NCBI RefSeq assembly: GCF_902706225.1
Contig: NZ_CACSKB010000017.1
Location: 1-64,000, forward strand
DNA: 64,000 bases
Reading direction: 5' to 3'
Origin: Microbacterium sp. 18062
GTDB taxonomy: Bacteria; Actinomycetota; Actinomycetes; Actinomycetales; Microbacteriaceae
Shown one piece after another: positions 9,198 to 17,439 of the stretch. The notes under the pieces were generated by a model. The model was not told the origin of the DNA. It did not search any database and saw nothing but the letters and a program-made list of their open reading frames with translations. Every line of letters begins with the position of its first letter. Position 1 is the stretch's first letter. A program made the translations under genes and the position numbers.

Positions 9198-9226
9198 CGT
9201 CCCCTTCCGCGTCGGGCAGCCGGGAC

Positions 9227-10351
9227 TCAGATCGCGGCAAGGTCCACCACCATCCGCCCGCCGGTGTGCGCCGGGAGCGCCAGGATGGCGGCGGCCGCGT
9301 CGTCGAGCGACACCCAGGGCCCGACGAGCAGGTCGAGGGGCAGCGCGCCGTCGAGGTACAGCCCCGCGATCGCGGGGAAGTCCCGCTCCGGCACGGCCGA
9401 GCCGTAGTTGCAGCCGATCACGCTGATGCCCCGGGTGACGATGTCCCACGTGTCCACCGCGGCACGGCCGCCGACCCGCGGCATCCCGACCAGGACGCAG
9501 CGGCCGCCCGCGGCGACGTGAGCCGGCAGGTATCCCGCGACGGATGGTGCGCCGATCGCGTCGAACGCGACATCTGCACCCTCCGGGAACAGTTCCCGCA
9601 GTCGTTCCTGCTCGCTGCCGTCGGCGAGCACGGTGTGCGTGGCGCCGAGCTCGCTCGCGGCCCGGAGCTTCTGCTCGCTGCGGTCGACGACCACGATGGT
9701 GCTCGCCCCCGCCAGCACGAGGGAGAGGATGATGGCCTGCCCCACTCCCCCGCTCCCGACCACGACGGCGCTCTCGCCCGGCCGGACGTCCGCGGTGTGA
9801 CGCACCGCGCCGTAGCCCGTCGTGATCGAGCAGCCGATCAGCGCGGCGACCGCCGCGGGCACGGCGGACGGCACCGGAACCGCCGCGTGGGCGGGCACCG
9901 TCACATACTCCGCGTACGCTCCCACTCCGAGATACGGCCAGATCCCGCGGTGCGGCGCGTCCGCATCCGATGCCCCCGTGGCCCCGCCCGGCAGCGCGTT
10001 CTCGAGCGCGGCGGTCTGCGTGCACAGCCACGGCCGTCCGCGCAGGCATACGGTGCACGCACGGCAGGGCGCGTACCAGTTGAGCGCGACCAGATCGCCC
10101 ACGGCGGGATGGGTCACGCCCTCGCCGACCGCGTCGACCACGCCGGCCCCCTCGTGCCCGAGCACGACCCGCTGCCCGATCGGCCAGTCTCCGTTGAGCG
10201 CGTGCAGATCGGAGTGGCAGATGCCGGCCGCTCGCATCCGCACACGGACCTCGCCCGTGCCCGGCGCGCGCACGAGGGTGTCCCGCACCTGCGGCGCAGC
10301 GTCGACGCGGTCGTCGTAGACCAGCGCGCGGGAGCGCACCGGCTCAGACAT
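9227..10351 (-). CDS. Zinc-dependent alcohol dehydrogenase
   Basis: A 374-residue medium-chain dehydrogenase. Catalytic zinc ligands lie in GICHSDLH and GHEGAG; the structural zinc site is CRACTVCLRGRPWLC; the Rossmann fold shows VVVGSGGVGQAIILSLVLAGA followed by VVDRS, so NAD is likely. It should oxidise an alcohol, or reverse, in the cytosol. The ATG at 10351 overlaps the upstream reductase gene by 8 bp, making it the last gene of the TIM-barrel/oxygenase/reductase operon. It may oxidise the alcohol or hemiaminal-derived aldehyde released by the oxygenase; that link is inferred from context. Confidence 0.92.
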   Translation of the reverse strand: MSEPVRSRALVYDDRVDAAPQVRDTLVRAPGTGEVRVRMRAAGICHSDLHALNGDWPIGQRVVLGHEGAGVVDAVGEGVTHPAVGDLVALNWYAPCRACTVCLRGRPWLCTQTAALENALPGGATGASDADAPHRGIWPYLGVGAYAEYVTVPAHAAVPVPSAVPAAVAALIGCSITTGYGAVRHTADVRPGESAVVVGSGGVGQAIILSLVLAGASTIVVVDRSEQKLRAASELGATHTVLADGSEQERLRELFPEGADVAFDAIGAPSVAGYLPAHVAAGGRCVLVGMPRVGGRAAVDTWDIVTRGISVIGCNYGSAVPERDFPAIAGLYLDGALPLDLLVGPWVSLDDAAAAILALPAHTGGRMVVDLAAI

Positions 10352-11306
10352 CCAGCACCAGCCGGGCGCTGCGCGCTCGCGAGACGCACGGGAACATCAC
10401 GTCGCCGACGGCGCGCTCGTCCTCGGTGAGGATGACGTCCCGGTGGTCGGGCACCCCCTCGAGCACGGGCGTCTCGCAGCTGGCGCAGTTGCCCTCGCGG
10501 CACGACCACACGACGTCGACGCCCGCCCCGAGCAGCACGTCGAGCAGCGAGCACCCCGCGGGCACCGGGTGGACGTCGCCGCCCGCGCCGAGCTGCACCT
10601 CGAACGCGTCGGATGCGGCGTCCTCGACGGGGAGAGCCGCTTCGGGCGCGAAGTCCTCGAAGCGCAGGGCCTCCGCGGGCACGAGCGCCTGCAGTTCTGC
10701 GAGCATCGCCTTCGGTCCGCACGCGTAGACGAGAGAGCCCGGTGGCACGTCGGCGAGCACGACGGCGAGAGACGTGCTCGCGTCGAGATCCCGGTCGACC
10801 ACCACCGCCGCGTCGCCGAGCGCGCCGACCCGGTCGGCGAACACCATCCGATGCGCACCCCGGTCGAAGTACGCGAGCCGGAAGGACGCGCCCTGGGCGG
10901 CGAGATGCTCGGCCATCGTGAGGATCGGGGTGATGCCGATCCCGCCCGCGACGAGCACGTGGTGCGGCGCGGGCTCGAGCGGGAACCGTCTCTTCGGCCC
11001 GATCGCGCGGATGCGGTCGCCCGCGGCGAGACGCGTGTGTGCGTAGGCGGACCCTCCGCGGCCGGCGCGGTCGAGACGGACGGCGACCGACCACGACGCC
11101 CGGTCGGCCGGATCGCCGCACAGGGAGTACTGACGAGTCAGCCCGGATTCGAACTCGAGGTCGATGTGGTCGCCGGGCGACCACTCCGGGAGCGGGTCAC
11201 CGGCGGGATGTACGAGGCGAATCGAGACCACGTCGGCGCTGAGGCGATCGACGCCTTCCACCACCAGGTGCTCCCGGAGGGCACCGGCGAGGATGTCACC
11301 GCTCAC
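10344..11306 (-). CDS. Rieske-oxygenase reductase (VanB/PDR type)
   Basis: A 320-residue three-part electron-transfer protein: a flavin-binding FNR-type barrel (RQYSLCGDPAD), a NAD-binding lobe (VAGGIGITPILTMAEHL and VYACGPKAML) and a C-terminal plant-type [2Fe-2S] ferredoxin domain with CREGNCASC and the fourth Cys in FPCVSR. This order is that of phthalate dioxygenase reductase and vanillate demethylase reductase, which use FMN. It would pass electrons from NAD(P)H to the oxygenase just upstream. I place the start at GTG 11306, overlapping the oxygenase end by 11 bp; the frame stays open upstream but only as shadow sequence. Confidence 0.92.
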   Translation of the reverse strand: MSGDILAGALREHLVVEGVDRLSADVVSIRLVHPAGDPLPEWSPGDHIDLEFESGLTRQYSLCGDPADRASWSVAVRLDRAGRGGSAYAHTRLAAGDRIRAIGPKRRFPLEPAPHHVLVAGGIGITPILTMAEHLAAQGASFRLAYFDRGAHRMVFADRVGALGDAAVVVDRDLDASTSLAVVLADVPPGSLVYACGPKAMLAELQALVPAEALRFEDFAPEAALPVEDAASDAFEVQLGAGGDVHPVPAGCSLLDVLLGAGVDVVWSCREGNCASCETPVLEGVPDHRDVILTEDERAVGDVMFPCVSRARSARLVLDV

Positions 11307-12489
11307 TGCCGTAACCGGCCTTCGCTGCGACGATCGTCTGGAACATCGCGGTGATCTGATCCCATTGCGGCACGAGCGACGTGTGATCCGACCCGATCGA
11401 GTTCCTGCCGGCCTGCAGCTTGTAGAGGAAGGGGATGTCCTGCTCGTTGACGTGGAAGAGCACCTCGACGAGATCGGCGATGGCCCCCGCGTACCTCGGG
11501 TCGGCCGCCGCCTCGTCGACGAAGACCGCCATGTGCTCGACGGTGTGGGTGGCGCTGCGCGGGTCGATCGCGATGACCTGGAACCAGTCCGCCTCGAGGA
11601 AGACGAGGGCGTTCGGGAACAGGCAGAAGATGTCCTGCGACTCCTTCTTCTCCTCGGGGACGTCGCCGAGGTAGGGCAGCTGGTCCTCGGTCTTCTTGGC
11701 CTTGCCGACCGCACCGCGCGGGTATGTGCCGCCGATGATCAGGCTCGGCTCGATCACGACGTCGTCGACGTCGAGCGAGGCGGTGACGGGGCCGACCTGC
11801 GGGTGCACGAACGGCAGGTGGTAGAAGTCGAGGAAGTTCTCGACCGTCAGCTTCCAGTTGACCTGCAGGTCGAACTCGCGCTCGGCGGCCAGGTGCAGGC
11901 GGTCGAAGTCGATGTGCGACCAGCGCTCGATGAGCGGGCCCGCGGACTCCTCGAACGGGCGCGGATCGTCGGAGAGGTTCACGAAGACCATCCCGGCCCA
12001 CACGGCGCTCGGCACGGGGAGCAGGTGCAGGCGCTCCTTCGCCTCGGGCGACGGCTGGCCGCGCCGCTCGCGGGTGAAGTAGGGCGCGGCGGCGAGCGAG
12101 CCGTCGAGGTTGTACGACCAGCAGTGGTACGCGCACTGGATGCGCTGCGTGACCTCGATCGGCTCTTCGGTGAGCACCATCCCGCGATGCCGGCAGGAGT
12201 TGTGGAAGACCTTGATCTCGTCCTCGGTCGAACGCACCAGCAGCACCGGGGTGCCGGCGATGGTGGTCGGACGCACGTCGCCGACGTTCGGCAGCCAGTG
12301 GGCGTACCCGGCCCACGACCATCCCGAACGGAAGATCGTGCGCTGCTCGTGGGCGAACTCCTCGTCGCCCGTGTAGGCGCGGGCGGGCACGATCGAGCGC
12401 CCGAGCGTGTCGTCGCTGAGCGGGCCCTCGACGATGACGTTCCCCGTCGAGGTCGTCGCGTAGTTCATCTGGGTGGGGGCGGTGTCCAT
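11296..12489 (-). CDS. Rieske non-heme iron oxygenase, large subunit
   Basis: A 397-residue oxygenase alpha subunit. The Rieske cluster ligands are C99-x-H101 and C119-x2-H122. The mononuclear iron site follows as E217NFLD221FYH224LPFVH229, with the standard bridging Asp rather than the Glu of carnitine monooxygenase CntA. It should hydroxylate or demethylate a substrate with O2 in the cytosol. The overall look (choline/betaine/carnitine oxygenase-like 'CRHRG...CAYHCW') suggests an N-methyl or small aliphatic substrate as readily as an aromatic one; the substrate is not known. It is followed by its reductase and an alcohol dehydrogenase and preceded by a TIM-barrel enzyme in one operon. Confidence 0.93.
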   Translation of the reverse strand: MDTAPTQMNYATTSTGNVIVEGPLSDDTLGRSIVPARAYTGDEEFAHEQRTIFRSGWSWAGYAHWLPNVGDVRPTTIAGTPVLLVRSTEDEIKVFHNSCRHRGMVLTEEPIEVTQRIQCAYHCWSYNLDGSLAAAPYFTRERRGQPSPEAKERLHLLPVPSAVWAGMVFVNLSDDPRPFEESAGPLIERWSHIDFDRLHLAAEREFDLQVNWKLTVENFLDFYHLPFVHPQVGPVTASLDVDDVVIEPSLIIGGTYPRGAVGKAKKTEDQLPYLGDVPEEKKESQDIFCLFPNALVFLEADWFQVIAIDPRSATHTVEHMAVFVDEAAADPRYAGAIADLVEVLFHVNEQDIPFLYKLQAGRNSIGSDHTSLVPQWDQITAMFQTIVAAKAGYGSER

Positions 12490-12514
12490 GGTCGGCTTCC
12501 TTGGTCGTGGGGGG

Positions 12515-13411
12515 TCAGAGCGGGACGGGTGCGCGAAGCGAGGATGCGGCGGCGAGGTCCTCCGCCGCCCAGGAGAGGAGGGTGCGAGCTTCTGCCCAGC
12601 GGTCGCTGAGCTCGACGCCGTCCGCGTCGGCGAGCGCGTACGGAGCGGTGCCCAGCTCGGTGACGAACGTCACGGGGGCGATGCCGTCCCCGCCCCGGCG
12701 GTCCAGGAGTGCGGCGAAGCCCTGTCGCCACCAGCGACGGGCGAGCGCGATCCAGGGCTCGGAGGACCGGTGGTGGAGCGGCAGCTGCACCTGGCAGCGC
12801 GACGCGATCCGCCCCTGCAGGCTCCCCGCGCGCGACAGGATCACGCCGATCTGCTCCTCGATCTCCTCGGTCGGCTCGGCGGGGATCTCCGCGCCGACGA
12901 TGTAGTGCGACAGGTCGATCGCGAGGGAGATCGCGGGATCGAGCACCTCCACCAGGCGGCGGGTGAACCGCAGGTCGTTGGTGAGGGTGTTCCGGTGCGT
13001 CTCGAGCTGCAGATCGACTCCGGATGCGGCCGCCTGCGCATGCCAGCGCTGCACCTGCGCCGCCGCCTCGTGGACGTCCTGGACGTAGCTGCTCGCGCAG
13101 AGCACCATCTCGGTCGCGTCGATGCGTTCCGCGTATCGCAGCGCGTCGGCGAGCTGCACGTCGGTGCCGGCGAAGGCGAACACGATCCTCTCGAGCGGCA
13201 CACCGTGCAGAGCGCCGGCGAGCACCGGAGCGGTCGGGGCCTTGCGCGCCCCCAGGTCCACGGCGACGGCCGAGTAATCGGCCTCCACGAGGAGTGCTAT
13301 CTGCTGGTCGAGGGTCCAGGGCGCGGCCGTCGAGGGCAGATCCTCCATCGCCCAGAGCGACTGGACGGCACGCAGGGGCGGTGAGGGGACGTCGTCCCGG
13401 TGAGTTGACAT
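12515..13411 (-). CDS. Sugar-phosphate isomerase/epimerase-like TIM-barrel protein
   Basis: A 298-residue protein of the xylose-isomerase-like TIM-barrel superfamily (AP endonuclease family 2). Metal-site strands are seen as QLETHRNTLTND (Glu/His) and AIDLSHY (Asp/His). These enzymes isomerise, epimerise or cleave small hydroxylated compounds with divalent metals. It is the first gene of the oxygenase operon, 25 bp before the oxygenase start, so it may act on the same substrate or product. The ATG at 13411 has AAGGA eight bases upstream. The exact reaction cannot be assigned. Confidence 0.8.
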   Translation of the reverse strand: MSTHRDDVPSPPLRAVQSLWAMEDLPSTAAPWTLDQQIALLVEADYSAVAVDLGARKAPTAPVLAGALHGVPLERIVFAFAGTDVQLADALRYAERIDATEMVLCASSYVQDVHEAAAQVQRWHAQAAASGVDLQLETHRNTLTNDLRFTRRLVEVLDPAISLAIDLSHYIVGAEIPAEPTEEIEEQIGVILSRAGSLQGRIASRCQVQLPLHHRSSEPWIALARRWWRQGFAALLDRRGGDGIAPVTFVTELGTAPYALADADGVELSDRWAEARTLLSWAAEDLAAASSLRAPVPL

Positions 13412-13584
13412 GAGGAAAATCCTTCACAGAAGCAGCGGACATACGAAAGACTAGATACGTATCGCGTACAAATCTGCAAAAATAGATAGTGCTGTCACGG
13501 ATTTAACAAACTTTCCGCATCCGCTTTACATCGCGGAAACGTACGAGCTGTTCAGTAGGGTCGCACTGGGAGCAAGGGAGAAGC
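13412..13584. promoter_or_regulatory. Divergent regulatory region, oxygenase operon / Lrp gene
   Basis: An AT-richer island in a GC-rich window. It has a perfect palindrome gatacgtatc at 13454-13463 and an inverted repeat TTTCCGC (13512-13518) / GCGGAAA (13533-13539), both plausible operators for the adjacent double Lrp regulator. For the leftward operon, TTGCAG, 16 bp, TATCTA can be read on the minus strand across the first palindrome as -35/-10 boxes. These assignments are pattern-based. Confidence 0.5.
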
Positions 13585-14493
13585 ATGTCCGCATCGCGTG
13601 CCCGAGACGCGCTCCTGTCCGCGCTCGCGGAGGACGGCCGGGCATCCGTCGAGGCCCTGGGGCGAGCCACCGGGCTCTCGGGAGCGCACACCCGGCAGCT
13701 GCTCGCGCAGCTCGCCGACGAGAACATCGAGGTCCGCGGCATCGTGCATCCGTCCGTGTTCGGTCAGCACGCCTTCGCGCACCTGCTCCTCGCCTCGCAC
13801 GGTTCGCCGGCCGCCCTCGCCGACGCCCTGGGCCGACGCCCGGAGATCCCCTACGTCACGCGGGTCGCCGGCGAGCTTCCCGTGGCGGCCGAGGTCCGTG
13901 TCGCGGATCGTCCCGCGCTGGCGGAGCTGCTCGACACGATCAGGCGCCTGCCGGAGGTGAGACGTGTCGAGGTCGACGAGTATCTCGACATCGTGAAGGA
14001 CGCGATGGTGGCCCTGCATCCGCTCGCCGACGTAGCGGTGGACGGCATCGACCGGGTGCTGCTGCGGCGGCTGCAGGCCGACGGACGCGAGTCCTATGCG
14101 TCACTCGCGCGTGCGGTCGGCCTCACGACCGCCGCCGCGCGGGCGCGTGTGCTGCGGCTGATCGACTCCGGAGTCGTGCAGATCGGGATCCGGCAGCAGG
14201 CACGGCAGGATTCGCTGCAGATCGGCTTTCGATTGACGGCGAAGGGCATCGTCGAGACACGCACCGCGCTCTCCCGCCGCCCCGCGATCGAATACCTCGC
14301 CACGACGATCGGACGCTCCGGCTTCGTCGGCACCATCCGCGTCCCGAGTCTCGAGGAGGCAGAGACCGAGCTCGATGCGATGCACTCCCTCGACGGCGTC
14401 ACCGAGCTCGCGTCGTGGGCGCACCTCGCGGTGACGAAGGAGCTGTACGACCCCCAGGAGATCCCCTTGGATGCGGGAGAGAGGACGCACTGA
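13585..14493 (+). CDS. Lrp/AsnC-type regulator with two tandem modules
   Basis: A 302-residue protein, about twice the usual Lrp length. Two winged-helix plus RAM units occur in tandem: a first HTH (LLSALAEDGRASVEALGRAT) with a sensor to about residue 145, and a second HTH (VLLRRLQADGRESYASLARA) with a second sensor ending near WAHLAVTKELYDP. Double Lrp proteins are common in actinobacteria and usually control a neighbouring catabolic operon. It is divergent from the oxygenase operon, which it probably regulates. The ATG at 13585 follows AAGGGAGAAG. It is a paralogue of the gene at 22884. Confidence 0.9.
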   Translation: MSASRARDALLSALAEDGRASVEALGRATGLSGAHTRQLLAQLADENIEVRGIVHPSVFGQHAFAHLLLASHGSPAALADALGRRPEIPYVTRVAGELPVAAEVRVADRPALAELLDTIRRLPEVRRVEVDEYLDIVKDAMVALHPLADVAVDGIDRVLLRRLQADGRESYASLARAVGLTTAAARARVLRLIDSGVVQIGIRQQARQDSLQIGFRLTAKGIVETRTALSRRPAIEYLATTIGRSGFVGTIRVPSLEEAETELDAMHSLDGVTELASWAHLAVTKELYDPQEIPLDAGERTH

Positions 14494-14495
14494 CG

Positions 14496-15224
14496 ATGAC
14501 GGAGCAGATCTGGGAGGCACCCCTGGCGCGGATCCCCATGCGTGCGACGGTGACCGTCCCGCGACTCCTGACGGCGCGGCCCGGCACCCCCGCCGACGTA
14601 GAGGTGTATGCGCCGACCATCGCCGACGCGGCGGTCTTCCTCGCCGCCGCCGCGGTCACGACCGGAACCGTCGTCGTCCGCAACTGGGAGGCCGTCGCCC
14701 GCGACGCCTCGGCGAACACCCTTCGAGAGGCGCTCGCGACGATGGGAACCTACGTCGTACGCTCCGCGGAGGGCCTCACCTGCACGAGCCGCTCGACGTC
14801 GGGACACCTCAGCGGCATCGAGGTGGATCTGACCGCGCACCCCGACCTCATCGCACCGCTCATCGTGCTGTGCGCGCTCGCCGACGACCCGAGCACGCTG
14901 CGCGGACTCGGGTCGCATGCCGCCTACACGGGCCGGCTGCTCGCCGAGCTGCAGGGTCTCGGCGGCCTCGTGGACTGGGACGGCGACGTCGCACGGATCT
15001 TCCCCCAGCCGCTGCACGGCGGCGAATGGGATGGTGCGGGCGTTCCCGCGGCGGCCGCTCTCGGAGCGGTGCTCGCGCTCGTCGTGCCGAACATGCGGGT
15101 CTCCGGGCTCGCGCTCGACACCGCGACCGGGCGCGCGTTCCTGGCCGAGTGGCGTTCGGCGCTCGAGGCCGACGAGCACATCCTGCCCGGCGCCACCCGG
15201 GGGACCGTCCCGTACTACGTGTGA
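14496..15224 (+). CDS. Stand-alone EPSP-synthase domain 2 homologue (non-catalytic)
   Basis: A 242-residue protein aligning with only one domain of EPSP synthase (AroA, about 430 residues). The first residues WEAPLARIPMRATVTVP match the AroA N-terminal strand, after which the sequence jumps directly to the last ~190 residues (TIADAAVFLAAAAVTTGTV, RLLAELQGLGGLVDWD, PLHGGEW, ALGAVLALVVPNMRV). In AroA the first ~20 and last ~190 residues together form domain 2, so the missing part is precisely domain 1. The catalytic 'HE..R' and 'DDHR' motifs have become AYTGR and GAGVP, so it cannot be an enzyme of the shikimate pathway. It starts two bases after the Lrp stop and is surely cotranslated with it. 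The function is unknown. Confidence 0.8.
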   Translation: MTEQIWEAPLARIPMRATVTVPRLLTARPGTPADVEVYAPTIADAAVFLAAAAVTTGTVVVRNWEAVARDASANTLREALATMGTYVVRSAEGLTCTSRSTSGHLSGIEVDLTAHPDLIAPLIVLCALADDPSTLRGLGSHAAYTGRLLAELQGLGGLVDWDGDVARIFPQPLHGGEWDGAGVPAAAALGAVLALVVPNMRVSGLALDTATGRAFLAEWRSALEADEHILPGATRGTVPYYV

Positions 15225-15245
15225 GGCATGCGGCACGCGATGTGG

Positions 15246-16190
15246 TCAGCGGGCGTGCGCGGACTCCCACCAGGCGACAGCGGACCGAGCCGGCTGCCGC
15301 AGGTAGCCCTCGAGCGAACGCTCGGACAGATAGGCGACGTGCGGGGTGACGATCGCGCGGGGATGCATCCGCAGCGGGTCGTCCGCGCGGGGCGGCTCCC
15401 CGCCGAGCACGTCGAGACCCGCCCCGCGCAGCCGGCCGGCGTCGAGCGCCGCGACGAGCGCATCGGAGTCGACCAGTTCGCCTCGCGAGACGTTGACGAG
15501 CGTCGCGCCGGCCGGCAGCGCGGCCAGCTCCGCCGCAGCGACGACGCCGTGCGTCGCCGGGGTCAGCGGCAGGTGGAGCGAGAGCACATCGCTCGCGGAC
15601 AGGAGCTCGGGCACGGTCACCAACGCGTCGACGCCGTCGCCCGCACGGGTGACGTAGGGGTCGTGGGCGATCACCCGTGCGAACAGGGGCCGAGCGATCG
15701 CCGCGAGCTGCCGGCCGATGCGCCCGAGGCCGTAGAGCCCGAGGGTGAGCTCGGAGAGACGACGCGGCAGTGCCGCATAGGACTCGCTCCAGCCGCCGTC
15801 GGCCACCCCGCGCGCTGCGGCGACGAGATCGCGCTCGACCGCCAGGATCAGCGTCAGCGCGTGTGCGGCGACCTCCTGGGTCGCGACGCCGACCAGGGGC
15901 TGCACGACGACATCGCGCGCGCGGGCGGTGTCGATGTCCACCATGTCGAAGCCCGCCGACGCGGTACCGACGTACCTCAGGTCCGGCAGGGCATCGAAGA
16001 ACTCACGACCGAGGAACGCATAGCCGGCGAGGGCGACGACGGCGCTCCTGGCCGCATCCGGCACGATCGGGTCGCGATCGAGCGCGAGCACGTGCACGGC
16101 GAATCCCGCCGACTCCAGGATCTCGACCGCGGGGTCGACGGAGAGGTCGGTCACGTCGGTGATGATCGCGACCGGTCGCGCGGAGGTCAC
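15246..16190 (-). CDS. D-isomer-specific 2-hydroxyacid dehydrogenase
   Basis: A 314-residue NAD-dependent dehydrogenase. The nucleotide fold shows LYGLGRIGRQLAAIARPL then HDPY. The catalytic region has NVSRGELVDSDALVAALDAG (Arg), LDVLGGEP (Glu) and TPHVAYLSE (His). It interconverts a 2-oxoacid and the D-2-hydroxyacid. The GTG start at 16190 overlaps the upstream gene's stop (GTGA), so it is the last gene of the transporter-decarboxylase operon. A plausible substrate is a 2-oxoacid from an arginine-like amino acid, inferred from the AruI-type gene upstream. Confidence 0.92.
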   Translation of the reverse strand: MTSARPVAIITDVTDLSVDPAVEILESAGFAVHVLALDRDPIVPDAARSAVVALAGYAFLGREFFDALPDLRYVGTASAGFDMVDIDTARARDVVVQPLVGVATQEVAAHALTLILAVERDLVAAARGVADGGWSESYAALPRRLSELTLGLYGLGRIGRQLAAIARPLFARVIAHDPYVTRAGDGVDALVTVPELLSASDVLSLHLPLTPATHGVVAAAELAALPAGATLVNVSRGELVDSDALVAALDAGRLRGAGLDVLGGEPPRADDPLRMHPRAIVTPHVAYLSERSLEGYLRQPARSAVAWWESAHAR

Positions 16191-17431
16191 CGTGCGGGCT
16201 CCCCGTCGAGGGCACCGAGCGCCAGCTGCTCGACCACCCGCGTGAAGACCTCGACGCCGGCGAGCGCGTCCTCGTCGCGCGTGTACTCGGCCTCGTTGTG
16301 CGTGATGCCCGCGACGCTCGGCACGAACACGAGTGCCGTCGGAGCGATGTCCTTCACGTTCGTGGCGTCGTGCCCGGCGAGGGTGAGGACACGGGTGCTG
16401 GTGCGACCGGACTCCTCGGCCGCCCGCTCGACCAGCGCGATGCCTCGCTCGAGGAACGGGCCGCTGTTCCAGGTGTTCACCTTCACGATCTCGATCTCGG
16501 TGCCGCTGGCGGCCTCGGCGGCGGCGATGGCCGCGCGCAGGAGCACACCCGCCTGCTCGAGAGTCGCGTCGGAGGGCGCCCGCAGGTCGACGAGAAGGCT
16601 CACCTCGCCCGCCACCGTCACCGGGGAGTTCGGAAAGACGTTCAGCTCGCCGACCGACGTGTGCAGCGCCTCCTCGGGGAACGCCGCGCAGATCCCGCGC
16701 ACTCCCACCACGAGGTGAGCGGCACCCAGCAGGGCGTCCTTGCGGTCGGCCATGCGCGTCGAACCGGTGTGCGACTGATCGCCGCGCACGAGGATCTCGA
16801 ACTTGTGCGCCGACCAGGTCGCCTCGACGACGCCGATCGTGATGCCCTGCTCCTCGAGCGAGCGGCCCTGCTCGATGTGGATCTCGGCGTAGCCGGCGAC
16901 CGGCCCGAGCACGAAGTCCCCGCGCGCCCCCATCGCGTCGAGGGCGTCCCGGACACTCGTCCCCAGGCGGTCGGTGGTCGCCAGCACCGCGTCGAGGTCG
17001 AGCTTGCCGGTGAACACGCCGCTGCCCATCATGCTCGGCTTGAAGCGGGCGCCCTCCTCGTTGAACCAGTCCACCACCGCGATGTTGTAGCGCGGCGTCC
17101 GGCCGGCCGCGCGCAGCCTCCCGGCCGCAGTGATCGCCGCGTGCGCGGCGGCGAGCACGCCGTACGATCCGTCGTAGCGCCCGCCCTTCGGCTGGCTGTC
17201 GAGGTGCGAGCCGAAGAGCACGAACGGAGCATCGCCCGCGATTCGCCGCAGCCAGAAGAGATTGCCTGCGGCATCCGACTGCGCCTCGAAGCCCTGCTCG
17301 GTCAGCAGCTCGGTGAGCCACGCCCGCACGTCGCGGTGGGATTCCGTGCCCGCCAGGCGGTCGAGGCCGTTCCGGGCGGTGGCGCCGAACGCGCTCATCT
17401 CGGCGAAGTCGGCGAGGAAGTCGCGTGTCAT
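16187..17431 (-). CDS. M20-family N-carbamoyl-L-amino acid/allantoate-type amidohydrolase
   Basis: A 414-residue dimetal hydrolase of the AllC/HyuC/beta-ureidopropionase group. Metal and catalytic blocks are all visible: FGSHLDSQPKGGRYDGSYG, DWFNEEGARF, the family-specific AEIHIEQG, and the closing ITHNEAEYT. It would hydrolyse an N-carbamoyl (ureido) amino compound to amine, CO2 and ammonia. I chose ATG 17431, with GGAAG upstream; an in-frame ATG at 17449 overlapping the previous gene is possible. It lies directly after an arginine-deiminase-like gene, a product-to-substrate order (guanidino to ureido to amine) that makes chemical sense. Confidence 0.88.
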   Translation of the reverse strand: MTRDFLADFAEMSAFGATARNGLDRLAGTESHRDVRAWLTELLTEQGFEAQSDAAGNLFWLRRIAGDAPFVLFGSHLDSQPKGGRYDGSYGVLAAAHAAITAAGRLRAAGRTPRYNIAVVDWFNEEGARFKPSMMGSGVFTGKLDLDAVLATTDRLGTSVRDALDAMGARGDFVLGPVAGYAEIHIEQGRSLEEQGITIGVVEATWSAHKFEILVRGDQSHTGSTRMADRKDALLGAAHLVVGVRGICAAFPEEALHTSVGELNVFPNSPVTVAGEVSLLVDLRAPSDATLEQAGVLLRAAIAAAEAASGTEIEIVKVNTWNSGPFLERGIALVERAAEESGRTSTRVLTLAGHDATNVKDIAPTALVFVPSVAGITHNEAEYTRDEDALAGVEVFTRVVEQLALGALDGEPAR

Positions 17432-17439
17432 AGGCGCGC

